A model generated the notes under the pieces. It searched no databases, was not told the DNA's origin, and saw only the letters and a list, made by a program, of their open reading frames with translations. A DNA stretch of 64,000 nucleotides from Pseudobdellovibrionaceae bacterium (GTDB taxonomy: Bacteria > Bdellovibrionota > Bdellovibrionia > Bdellovibrionales > Bdellovibrionaceae), in contig JAHBUS010000005.1 in assembly GCA_019637955.1 (NCBI GenBank), positions 227,246 through 291,245 of the forward strand. Direction: 5' to 3'. A program made the translations under genes and the position numbers. Of this stretch, positions 26,755 to 35,700 are shown piece after piece. The first letter of the stretch is position 1, and every line of letters begins with the position of its first letter.

Positions 26755-28869
26755 ATGAATACTCAACGACGCTTGGCAGGACGCCCAGAGCCCGAATGGA
26801 TCGTGATCGCTTGCACGATCATCGGTTTGCTATTGATCCCGAGCCGCGTCGCTCACCGCAAAGTTTTCTTCTTCGCCAAACCGCTGGTTATTCAAACTTC
26901 GAAGACGTCTCCCGCACGCGTGGCTTTGCACGAAACATTGGACCGCAGTCCCCGCCGTCCGGCGCTTGTGATCGAAGAGGCCGGCCGCCCGATGATGTCG
27001 GTGAACTTAAATCAAATTGTCGCCAAAGAATCCGTGATCCGCGGACTCAAGGCGATTCAGTATAAAAAACTCAAGCTAGAGCCGATGCAAGTTCCCCGCG
27101 AAAGCGCGGTAAAAATTTTGGACGACCAGTCGTTCATCGAAAACTTGCCGGATTCGCAGCGCCAACGCGCGCAAATCGCGCAAACACGCTCGAACACGAT
27201 CGCGCAAGATTGGTCGATTCCCACCATGCGCGATGCTTTCGAGGAAAAAATCAACGAGATCAAAACTCAAACGCAAAACTCGAAGACCTCGGGGATCTAT
27301 GTCGCCGCGGCCGATGCCGAGGGACATTGGACGACCGAGGCCGAGTCGAAGTCGCGTTCCACGGCAGGCGTTGAACCCGGCCTTAAAGAAGAGAGCGCGC
27401 CTTCGGAGTTTCGCATTCAAGGTTCGATCACGATTCCCGATGCGGGAGAAAGTCCGCTTCTCCCCGGCCACTACATCGAAGTGCGCTGGATGGATGAAGG
27501 CATCGCGAAAAATTCTGGCAAGATCGATCCGAATGATAAAAGCAGTTTTGACATCTCGGTGGCTCAGCTGACGGGTTCCATCAATGCTCGTATGTACGAT
27601 CAAACCGGACAAGAGGTCGCCTCGGGCCAGTTTCGTTTGAACCCTTCTTTGCCCAAAGCGCAGCTCGCGAGTGCTCACATCGACATCAAGCCTCGCAACC
27701 GCCTCTCGCGCCAATACTCGGACTACTATGCTCAGGCGAACGAGAAAACGATGATGTCGGTTAAAAACCACCGCCGCAACCCTTCTCCCGAGGTGATGGT
27801 GGGCGCATTTGCCGAAGAAATCAAAGCAGACGCCGATGGAACCTTGAAGGTTGATGGTTTGTCCGAAGGGTCATGGAGTTTCTTGCGCGCCGAAGCCAAG
27901 GGCTACATGCCAACGATCACGCTTGCGAGTGCGGGCGAGACCGAAGCGACCCCCCTCTTTCCCGAAAAAATGATCAAGGCGTTGACCGCGATCGTCCGCG
28001 ACTCGCGCGGAAGCGGCATGGGCGGCGAAACGGGATCCGTTGTCTGGGGCCAGACGAAGTCGCCCTTCGGGTCGGCCGGGATTCGCGTTGAGCTTGAAGA
28101 TCTTCCCGAGGCGAGAGTCGTCTACTTGAACGAACTTTTGATTCCCGATGAGGGTTTGACCGCGACAAGTTCAAATGGCTACTTCGCGTTCGTTGACCTT
28201 CCTCGCGGATTCTACTCGGTGCGGGCGACTCGCGGTGAAAAGCAAATGGGCGTCGCCAATGTCGAAGTCGATGACGGGGCCGTGTCTCCGGTTGAAATCC
28301 GCGAAACCGCCGATCTCCACGCCACCTCAATCAAGGTTTACGACGGCTTCACGGGGTCGGCCCAAGCCTCACGCGTTTCGATTCAAAATCTCGAGAACGC
28401 GATCGATGTGATGGGTTACGCCGAAGTCAAAATGCCGAGCTTAAATCATTTGAACTTGATTCACCTGTCACCGGCCGACCCGATGTACGCCCCTGCGATG
28501 TACGTGCAAAATTCGAATGAAGACTACGTTCACTTGCCGTTGGTGCGAACGGATTGGTTGATGAGCGTCCGCGGGTTTTTGAAATTTTCGGATCAACCCG
28601 GGACTGGCATCTTGGTTGGATTCGTTCCGTCGACGAGCTTTGAAGTGCACTTGACCCACCTGCCGGATTTGGATCCGGCGCAAATCGTGTACTTTGATTC
28701 ACAAGGACAGGTCGTGCCTTCGGGAGTCGCCGGCGGGGGATTCATCGTGTTCAATGTTCCTGAGGGCAGCCATTCGGTGCTCGTCATTCCGCAGGACTCT
28801 GCCGTCGCTCAAAGCAAAGTTATCCCCGTGGATTCGGGGACTTTGAATATTCTGAAATTCGATTTTTAA
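26755..28869 (+). CDS. Large membrane-anchored protein with carboxypeptidase-regulatory-like beta domains
   Basis: The 704-residue protein has a single N-terminal membrane span (about 16-31) and a large extracytoplasmic part. Around residues 410-520 it has the CarboxypepD_reg-like pattern: AIVRDSRGSGMGG, then SNGYFAFVDLPRGFYSVRAT, a beta-sandwich often found in surface proteins. The first 150 residues after the anchor are basic and may be disordered. It ends inside the murD gene on the other strand: the 3' ends overlap by 50 bases. Function unknown; probably envelope structural. Confidence 0.78.
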   Translation: MNTQRRLAGRPEPEWIVIACTIIGLLLIPSRVAHRKVFFFAKPLVIQTSKTSPARVALHETLDRSPRRPALVIEEAGRPMMSVNLNQIVAKESVIRGLKAIQYKKLKLEPMQVPRESAVKILDDQSFIENLPDSQRQRAQIAQTRSNTIAQDWSIPTMRDAFEEKINEIKTQTQNSKTSGIYVAAADAEGHWTTEAESKSRSTAGVEPGLKEESAPSEFRIQGSITIPDAGESPLLPGHYIEVRWMDEGIAKNSGKIDPNDKSSFDISVAQLTGSINARMYDQTGQEVASGQFRLNPSLPKAQLASAHIDIKPRNRLSRQYSDYYAQANEKTMMSVKNHRRNPSPEVMVGAFAEEIKADADGTLKVDGLSEGSWSFLRAEAKGYMPTITLASAGETEATPLFPEKMIKALTAIVRDSRGSGMGGETGSVVWGQTKSPFGSAGIRVELEDLPEARVVYLNELLIPDEGLTATSSNGYFAFVDLPRGFYSVRATRGEKQMGVANVEVDDGAVSPVEIRETADLHATSIKVYDGFTGSAQASRVSIQNLENAIDVMGYAEVKMPSLNHLNLIHLSPADPMYAPAMYVQNSNEDYVHLPLVRTDWLMSVRGFLKFSDQPGTGILVGFVPSTSFEVHLTHLPDLDPAQIVYFDSQGQVVPSGVAGGGFIVFNVPEGSHSVLVIPQDSAVAQSKVIPVDSGTLNILKFDF

Positions 28870-30109
28870 AATAATCGCCACGCGCTTCGAAAGACTTGAA
28901 TTCATCCCAGCTGGTTCCGCCCGGGCTGAAAAGAATCAAGTCTCCCGCTTGAGCTTCTCTTAAAACATGATCGATCGCCGGGCCAAGCTTGTCGAAGAGC
29001 GGCCCCTTTAACCCCGAGTCCTTTGCGGCCTTGGGCCCGCATTCGCCAAAAAAGACAAAACTTCGACGGTGACGCTCGAGCGTCTTAAGCTCCTCCCAAG
29101 GGAGGTTTTTATCTTGTCCGCCGATCAAGATATGGGTGGTGCCACTCGTCAGATTTTCGGTGGAGTGGACCGCCTGCTGAACCGACTCAAGTGTTGTGGC
29201 CTTGCTATCGTTGATGACGCGAAGGCCATGAATGAGGCCCAAATTTTCGAGCCGGTGCGGAAGGCCCGAAAACTCCAAAAAACCTTCGATCGCACACTCG
29301 GGCCAGCCCAGTTCGCGGGCCAGGCGGATCACGAGCGAGAGGTTGTCGTAATTGTGGTGCCCGACGAGCTTGGCCTCGTGAAACGGAAAGCTTAAAAACT
29401 CAGGCGACATCGACGAGGACCAAATCCAAGGGCCCGGCTTCTTTTGAGCGTAAGAGGGAAGATCTCCGCCATGAGAATTTAAAATGATGGGCCCCTTCGT
29501 TTTAGAGACCAGGGTCCACTTGGTATCATAGTAATGCTGAAGAGATGTGTAACGGTTAAGATGGTTCGGCGTTAGCGAGGTGATGATCGCGGCATCAGCT
29601 CTCAGGTTGTCGAAGTTTTCGAGCTGATAGCTCGACAGTTCGAGCGCGATCCAGTCCGCACGGGGACGGCCCTCGAAAAGCGCCGAAATGTAGTCGGCCA
29701 AAGGAAAACCCAGATTGCCGCCCACGAAGGCGTGCGGTGCAAATTGATTCAGGCCGGACTGGAGTAAGGCGACGGTGGTGCTTTTACCGACCGAACCGGT
29801 CACCGCGATCACCTTTTCGGCTTTCAGAAACGAGAAGGCAATTTCAAGTTCGCTGGTGATCTGTCCGCCGTTACGGCGAAAGTCCTGAATCCAAGGAGTC
29901 GCGAGCGGAACACCGGGGGACACGATCAAGCTTTTGGGATTTTTCGCGAGCAAAGCGGCCTCTTCCGAGTCGCTAGCGGAGGGATCACTCCTGTCGTAGG
30001 TCAACACTTGGTCGCGGGGAACGCCGGCTTTGATGAGAAGGTTCAGGATCGAACGTCCGGAGAGTCCCATCCCGACAATGGCCGTAGGTAGTTGTAGAGG
30101 AAAAGACAT
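28820..30109 (-). CDS. murD: UDP-N-acetylmuramoylalanine-D-glutamate ligase (MurD family)
   Basis: The 429-residue protein follows MurD: N-terminal Rossmann-like AIVGMGLSGRSILNLL, ATP-binding loop (GSVGKST at residues 105-111), LELSSYQLE, HLNRYTSLQHYYDTKW, ILIGGQDKNLPW, and FSPGGTSWDEFKSFEARGD. The P-loop differs from the common GTNGKST. It adds D-glutamate to UDP-MurNAc-alanine in peptidoglycan synthesis. The start at ATG 30109 is chosen because GGTGGGA sits 6 bases upstream; other starts at 30115 and 30121 are possible. It is away from a dcw cluster and its 3' end overlaps the convergent neighbour. Confidence 0.9.
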   Translation of the reverse strand: MSFPLQLPTAIVGMGLSGRSILNLLIKAGVPRDQVLTYDRSDPSASDSEEAALLAKNPKSLIVSPGVPLATPWIQDFRRNGGQITSELEIAFSFLKAEKVIAVTGSVGKSTTVALLQSGLNQFAPHAFVGGNLGFPLADYISALFEGRPRADWIALELSSYQLENFDNLRADAAIITSLTPNHLNRYTSLQHYYDTKWTLVSKTKGPIILNSHGGDLPSYAQKKPGPWIWSSSMSPEFLSFPFHEAKLVGHHNYDNLSLVIRLARELGWPECAIEGFLEFSGLPHRLENLGLIHGLRVINDSKATTLESVQQAVHSTENLTSGTTHILIGGQDKNLPWEELKTLERHRRSFVFFGECGPKAAKDSGLKGPLFDKLGPAIDHVLREAQAGDLILFSPGGTSWDEFKSFEARGDYFKNRISEYSKSPNPRG

Positions 30110-30146
30110 TTTCATTCCCACCAGAGGTTTGTATCATGAAGGGAGA

Positions 30147-31577
30147 ATGTTCACAGCAATTATTAGCGATCTTCACTTGTGCGAAGCCGAACCGGTTCAC
30201 CCGAAATATCCGCTGTGGAAGAAGTTTAAGACGCGCGAGTTCTTTTTCGACCACACCTTCGCGCATTTTCTCACGCATATCGAAGAGAAGGCTGGCGGTC
30301 AGCCGGTCGAACTCATCCTTAACGGAGACATCTTCGACTTCGACGGCGTGCAGGCCCTCCCCGAAGAACCGGCGTTTCGTATTTCTTGGCTTGAGACCCA
30401 ACGGGGTTTGTTTCCCCGTCCCGAACGCTCGCGGTTTAAGATTCAGGTGATCCTGCGCGATCATCCCGAATTCATGTCGGCTCTTCGGGAGTTTTTAATT
30501 CGGGGCAACAGCTGCGTGATCGTGATCGGCAATCACGATCTTGAAATGCATTTTCCCGAAGTGCGATCGGAAATCGAAAATTGTCTTCGGCTTCCCGATG
30601 AGGCCAAAGAACGGTTTCGCTTTACCGACTGGTTCTACATTTCGAACAAAGACACCCTCATTGAGCACGGCAATCAATACGATCCGTACTGCGTTTGTGA
30701 AGATCCCGTGAATCCGTTCCAACAAAGCTACAATTTTAAAACCATGCGCCTGCCGTTCGGAAACCTGGCTTGTCGGTACATGGTGAACGGAATGGGTTTC
30801 TTCAATCCTCACGTGGAATCGAACTACATCATGACGCTCTCGGAATACGTCCGCTTCTTCGTGAAGTACGTCATCCGCGCGCAGCCACTTTTGATGTGGA
30901 CTTGGTTTTCGGGTGCGATGACGACCCTTTGGTACTCGTTCGTGGACCGATTCGATGAGCCGATTCGCGATCCGCTGAGGGTTGAAGACCGCGTGAATGA
31001 CATCGCCGTGCGCGCCAATGCCGAACCTCGCATGGTCCGTGAACTTCGGGAGCTTTTTGCGATTCCGGCGACGAACAATCCCTTTTTAATCGCCCGGGAG
31101 CTTTGGCTTGACCGCGCGTTTTTAGTTCTGGTTGGATTCTTTATTATCTTTGAGCTGATGATTCTGATCCGGCAGCTGCTTGATGTTTCGTTCTTTTGGG
31201 CCTTCATTCCGCTCTTTTTGCTGCTTCCGTTTTTTATCTTTTACAGCAAGTCCGTCGCTTCGATGGCATCGAAGTACAAAGAACCCGACGAAAAGATCCT
31301 TTCAACGGCCAGTGCGATCACGCGGGTTCAGCGAATTGTTTACGGTCACACCCATATTGCCCGCCATGAAATGATCGGCGCGGTGGAACACCTCAACTCG
31401 GGCTGCTGGTCGCCGGCTTTCTTGGATGTCGAGTGCACCAAACCTGTGGGGCAAAAAACCTTTGTGTGGATCGAGCCGGATCAAGAGGGTCGGCGCGCCC
31501 AACTGCTGATGTTCAAGGACAACGGCTCACAGGAGGCCTTGGTGGGCAGCCGGATCGAACGTCGAAAATCCGGGTAA
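30147..31577 (+). CDS. Metallophosphoesterase with internal membrane spans
   Basis: The 476-residue protein has the calcineurin-like metal ligands in order: D8 and H10 (ISDLHL), NGDIFDF, GNHDLEM, HGNQYDP, and near the end YGHTHIARHE. Between the fourth and last blocks are two hydrophobic spans (about 325-375: FLVLVGFFIIFELMIL and FFWAFIPLFLLLPFFIFY). The start at ATG 30147 follows GGGAG. The separation of ligands by membrane spans suggests a membrane-embedded member with the catalytic core on one face; substrate unknown. It is divergent from murD across 37 bases. Confidence 0.8.
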   Translation: MFTAIISDLHLCEAEPVHPKYPLWKKFKTREFFFDHTFAHFLTHIEEKAGGQPVELILNGDIFDFDGVQALPEEPAFRISWLETQRGLFPRPERSRFKIQVILRDHPEFMSALREFLIRGNSCVIVIGNHDLEMHFPEVRSEIENCLRLPDEAKERFRFTDWFYISNKDTLIEHGNQYDPYCVCEDPVNPFQQSYNFKTMRLPFGNLACRYMVNGMGFFNPHVESNYIMTLSEYVRFFVKYVIRAQPLLMWTWFSGAMTTLWYSFVDRFDEPIRDPLRVEDRVNDIAVRANAEPRMVRELRELFAIPATNNPFLIARELWLDRAFLVLVGFFIIFELMILIRQLLDVSFFWAFIPLFLLLPFFIFYSKSVASMASKYKEPDEKILSTASAITRVQRIVYGHTHIARHEMIGAVEHLNSGCWSPAFLDVECTKPVGQKTFVWIEPDQEGRRAQLLMFKDNGSQEALVGSRIERRKSG

Positions 31578-31668
31578 GTCCTCCTTTGATCCCCACAAAA
31601 ACGCGACGATGCGCGACAAGGCCGGTTCTCATTTGTCAATAAGGGAAGGCCTATGTCACGCTGATTGG

Positions 31669-31683
31669 GCCCAGGAGGTTTCA
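31669..31683 (+). promoter_or_regulatory. Extended ribosome binding site of the histone gene
   Basis: GCCCAGGAGG (31669-31678) followed by TTTCA precedes the start codon at a good spacing, predicting strong translation. The same CCCAGGAGG recurs before the next gene (32017-32025) and, in complement, in the loop of a candidate RNA hairpin at 51555-51587. Confidence 0.8.
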
Positions 31684-31878
31684 ATGGCAGACGTACTTGT
31701 CGTCACGAGCAAGGTTAAGAAGTTTATTAAAGAAAAAGGTGAGATGAACACTTCGGCTGAGACTATCGACGTCTTGAGCAAAGCAATCGAAGCTCTTTGC
31801 GCCAAAGGCATCGAGAGCGCCAAAGCGGACGGTCGCAAAACCGTGATGGCTCGCGACATCCATATCGAACACCTCTAA
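31684..31878 (+). CDS. Bacterial single-domain histone-fold protein
   Basis: The 64-residue protein fits a minimal histone fold: a short first helix (KVKKFIKEKG, residues 10-19), a long central helix (AETIDVLSKAIEALCAKGIESAKADG, 25-50), a loop with R51-K52-T53 and a final short helix (MARDIHIEHL). The RKTV and RD residues match the archaeal-type L2 loop and its arginine-aspartate clamp. Established knowledge: Bdellovibrio bacteriovorus has such a histone as a major chromatin component. It is monocistronic, with a strong ribosome binding site and a downstream terminator. Alternative NFYB/HMF-like relatives share the fold, but position and length favour this one. Confidence 0.88.
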   Translation: MADVLVVTSKVKKFIKEKGEMNTSAETIDVLSKAIEALCAKGIESAKADGRKTVMARDIHIEHL

Positions 31879-31927
31879 TCCTGACCGCCGCTTTTTGCGG
31901 ACGTGATGGAATTGATGAAAGATAAAG

Positions 31928-31956
31928 AAAGGCTGAGGACACCCCTCGGCCTTTTT
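31928..31956 (+). terminator. Intrinsic terminator of the histone gene
   Basis: AAAGGCTGAGG-ACAC-CCCTCGGCCTTTTT forms a stem with one G-T pair and a T-run. It ends the histone transcript about 50 bases after the stop codon. Confidence 0.85.
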
Positions 31957-32033
31957 GTTTTTAAGAGCCCGTGGAACTGGACTTGGCAGCTCAGACCGCC
32001 TGTCGTGAACTGAATCCCCAGGAGGTTTCCATT

Positions 32034-32711
32034 ATGAAAGTGTTTATCGCGGTATTTCTCGCGTCCGTTCTCGTTTCGACGTCCGTGTTCGCGGCCGAAA
32101 AAGTGAAGCTGAACTTCGTCAACGAAGAGATCACCAAGATCCTCGAAATCTATTCGAAAGAGGCGAACCAAAAGTTCATCATCGACCCCGGCGTTCGCGG
32201 TAAGATCACTCTTCTGAATCCCAACGATGTTGACCTGCCCGAGGCCTGGAATCAAATTTCGTCGGCCCTGGCCTTGAATGGCTACGCCTACGTCAATCAG
32301 GGCGACGTGATCGTGATCCGCTCGGCGCGAAATGCCCAGCGCGACGGCATTGACGTGGTCACCGAACTTCCCCCCTTGCGTCCCGAAAAAATGGTGACCT
32401 GGATGGTGACGCTCAAGCACGTCTCGGTCGATAAGGTGAACCGCGACATGCGCATCCTCACGTCAAAAGACGGCGAAATGTCGGTTTTCCCCGACAAAAA
32501 TCAGCTCGTCATCAGTGACTACACGTCGAACTTGTACCGGGTGAAGAAGATCTTGGACCGAATGGATCAACCGTTGGAGCCCGGACTTGCAAAACTCGTC
32601 AAAGACTCCGAAGCCCAGCGCAAAAAAATGAACGACCGCCGTGAGGCGATGGGAGCCGAGAAGCGCGGCAAAGTTCCGCCTCCTCCTCCCCAAGCTCCCG
32701 AAGAACAGTAA
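32034..32711 (+). CDS. Secretin N-terminal-domain protein without the secretin pore domain
   Basis: The 225-residue protein has a signal peptide (MKVFIAVFLASVLVSTSVFA). Residues 23-95 match a secretin N0/STN domain (LNFVNEEITKILEIYSKEANQKFIIDPGVRGKITL) and 118-180 an N1-like domain (VTWMVTLKHVSVDKVNRDM, LVISDYTSNLYRVKKILDRMD). This is the start of a GspD/PilQ protein, but the chain ends in a proline-rich tail instead of the multimerisation pore. A CCAGGAGG ribosome binding site precedes it. It might be a periplasmic adaptor for a secretin complex encoded elsewhere. It faces the RND gene tail to tail, with 3 bases between. Confidence 0.8.
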   Translation: MKVFIAVFLASVLVSTSVFAAEKVKLNFVNEEITKILEIYSKEANQKFIIDPGVRGKITLLNPNDVDLPEAWNQISSALALNGYAYVNQGDVIVIRSARNAQRDGIDVVTELPPLRPEKMVTWMVTLKHVSVDKVNRDMRILTSKDGEMSVFPDKNQLVISDYTSNLYRVKKILDRMDQPLEPGLAKLVKDSEAQRKKMNDRREAMGAEKRGKVPPPPPQAPEEQ

Positions 32712-32714
32712 GGA

Positions 32715-35700
32715 TTATTCCATGGCCTCGTTGCCGACGTGAGCAAAGGCCTTTTTGGTCTGCTCACGGACGTCATCGCGGCGGCGGAATTTATCCAGCA
32801 GCAAGTACACGCAAGGGACCACGAACAAAGTCAGAACGGTCGAGACCAAAACCCCGCCGATCAAGCAAATCGCCATGGGTCGCATGGTCTCCGACCCCTC
32901 ACCGGTTGCCGTCGCGGACGGAATCGCGGCCGCGATCGTCGCGACCGACGTCATCAAGATCGGACGCAAGCGAACGGGACAGGCTTCGAGCAAGGCATCC
33001 TTCGCGGCCGGCGTTCCGCGGTCGCGAACCGTGTTCGTAAACTCGATCAAGAGAATCGAGTTCTTTTTCACGATCCCCATCAAGAGAAGCAACCCGATCA
33101 TCGAGAACATATTGAGCGATTGGCCCGTCACCAGCAGGGCAAAGAAGGCTCCGCTAAAGCTGAACGGCAGCGCCATCAAGATCGCGACGGGATCGATGAA
33201 CGAATTGAACTGGCTCGCCAAAACCATGTAGGCGATCACCAGACCCATCACGAGCGCGAAGATCAAGCTCTGGAACGACTCTTTGAAAGTCTTCGAAGAA
33301 CCGCCCTGTTCGATCATGTAACCGGGCTCGGTGAGAATCTCTTTGGCCTTCGCTTCGACAAAGGCCATCGCATCTTGCTGAGACACGCCGGGTTTCACAT
33401 TGGCGAAAATCGAGATCGCCCGCTGGCGGTTCTTACGCGAGATGGATTGCAGCGCCTTCGTTTTCTCCTGCTTAACGACCGCAGGCATCGAGATCAAATT
33501 TCCTCGTGTGTTGCTCACAACGAGAGAGTTGATTTCTTTGGTTTGATCGCCGCTATCGAGGAGCTTCACTTTAATATCGTACCGGTGGCCGCCTTGCGGG
33601 TACTCACCCGCCTTGACGCCCGCGATGAGCGCGTTCACGGTCGTTCCGATTTGTGAAACGCTGACTCCCCGGAAAGCCGCCGACATCCGCTCGGGCTTGA
33701 CCTGAATTTCGGGCATCCCTTCTTTAAAGTCCGAATCGACGTCCACCATCAAACCGCTCTTGGCCATTTCGTCACGAAGCTGCGCTTCGTACTGACCGAG
33801 CTTATCCCAGTCCGATCCGAGGAGCGCGAATTCGATCGGATAGCCGCGGCCGCTCGAAAACCCTTGTTGCGAGAGATCCATCAAGATGGGCCGGGTGTCT
33901 TCGAGCTTGGCCAGCTCGGGGCGGATGACCTCCATGAATTCTTGCTGCGTGAGTTCGTGACCTTTGGTGGCGTCCACACCGCGGTGCCCTCGATCTTTGA
34001 GGGTGATAAACATCATGGTGATGTTCGAATCACCGGCGCCGCCGCCAAAACCGCCGACCGCCGAATAGACCTTGTCCACTTCGGAGCGCGCCCGTAAGAG
34101 TTCTTCGGCTTTTTTGCTCTGCTTGTCGGCGTAAGCCAGCGAGGTGCCGACCGGAAAAATCAGGCGCGCCAAAAACGAGCCTTGATCTTGAGCGGGGGAC
34201 ATTTCTTTACGCAAAAACTTGATCGAAACGAAGGAGAGGGCCACGAAAACCAGCGAACCGATGATGACTTTCCAAGGATGATTCACCGCCGAGCGCAGCC
34301 ATCCGTCGTAAACTCGAGTCAGGTTGTGCAAAGACGCTTCGAAAGCCTTTCCAAGACGGGTCGTGCGATTGCCATGGTGAACAAAGTTCGCACAGCGCAT
34401 GGGCGTAATGGTCAGCGATTCGACCAATGACAGGAAGACGGCGATCGAAATCGTCACCCCGAATTGCATGAAGAACTTCCCGATGATCCCCGACATGAAA
34501 GCCACCGGAAGAAAAATCGCGATGACCGCCGCGGTGGCGGCCATGGCGGCAAAGCCGATCTCGCGCGCGCCCACGATGGCCGATTCGATCTTGCCGTAGC
34601 CCTTCTCGTTGTACCTAAAGATGTTCTCGAGAACCATGATGGCATCATCCACGACGATCCCGATCGCGAGCGTGAGGCCCAAGAGGGTAAAGGTGTTGAG
34701 CGTGTAACCCAAGAAGTAAAGACCGATGAAGGCGCCCAAGAGCGACGTGGGAATCGACAGCAAGACGTTGAAGGTGGCCGACCAGCTGCCCAGGAAGACC
34801 CAGCACACGATCGAGGTCAGAATCACCGCGAGAATCAAGTGCTTGTTCAGTTCGTGGACCGACTGCTCGATGAACTTCGTCGAATCGAAGTTGACGGCCA
34901 GCTGCAGTCCCTTGGGAAGCTGCGGATTCAGCTCGTTGATTTTTTCTTTGACGGAACGGGCGACGGAGACGGCGTTGGTGCCGCGCTGTTTGCGAATTCC
35001 GAGGCCCAAAGCGGGTTTGCCGTTGAACCGAGAAATTCGGCGAATTTCGTCCAGACCAAAACTGATGTCGGCCACTTGATAAAGGCGCACGACGTTCGTG
35101 GGGTCGGCAACGGCCTGTCCGCCGCGGCGGCTGATGACGATGTTCTTAAACTCGTCGACCGATTTGGCCTCACCCATTGTCCGCACGTTGTACTGCATTT
35201 TATCGGTTTCGATGAAGCCGCCGGGACTTTCTTTGTGTTCGGCTTTGATCGCGTCCAAGACGTCGTTGACCGAAATGCTGTGACGGTTGAGATCTTGCGG
35301 GCGAACGCGGACGCGCATGACGGGATCGGTGTAACCTCCCAAGAAAATATCACCCACACCATCGACGGTCGCGAAGCGGTCTTTGAGGTAATCGCGAGCG
35401 TATTGCATCATGAATTGAAGATCGCCCGTGTCGGTGGTGAGCGCGATCCACAGGATCGGCTGATCTTCGGGGTTAGTTTTCGAGATGGTCGGAGGATCGA
35501 GTTCATCGGGCAAGAGGCGCTGAGTGGCCGAAACTTTTGCCTGCACGTCTTGCAGGGCCAAGTTGATGTCGCGATTGAGATCAAATTCGACGGTGATGTT
35601 GGCCGATCCCGTCTTGCTGGTAGAGCTGATCGTCTGGACGCCTTCGACCGTCATGAGGGCGCTTTCGACCAGGTCGACCACTTGGCTTTCCATGATTTCG

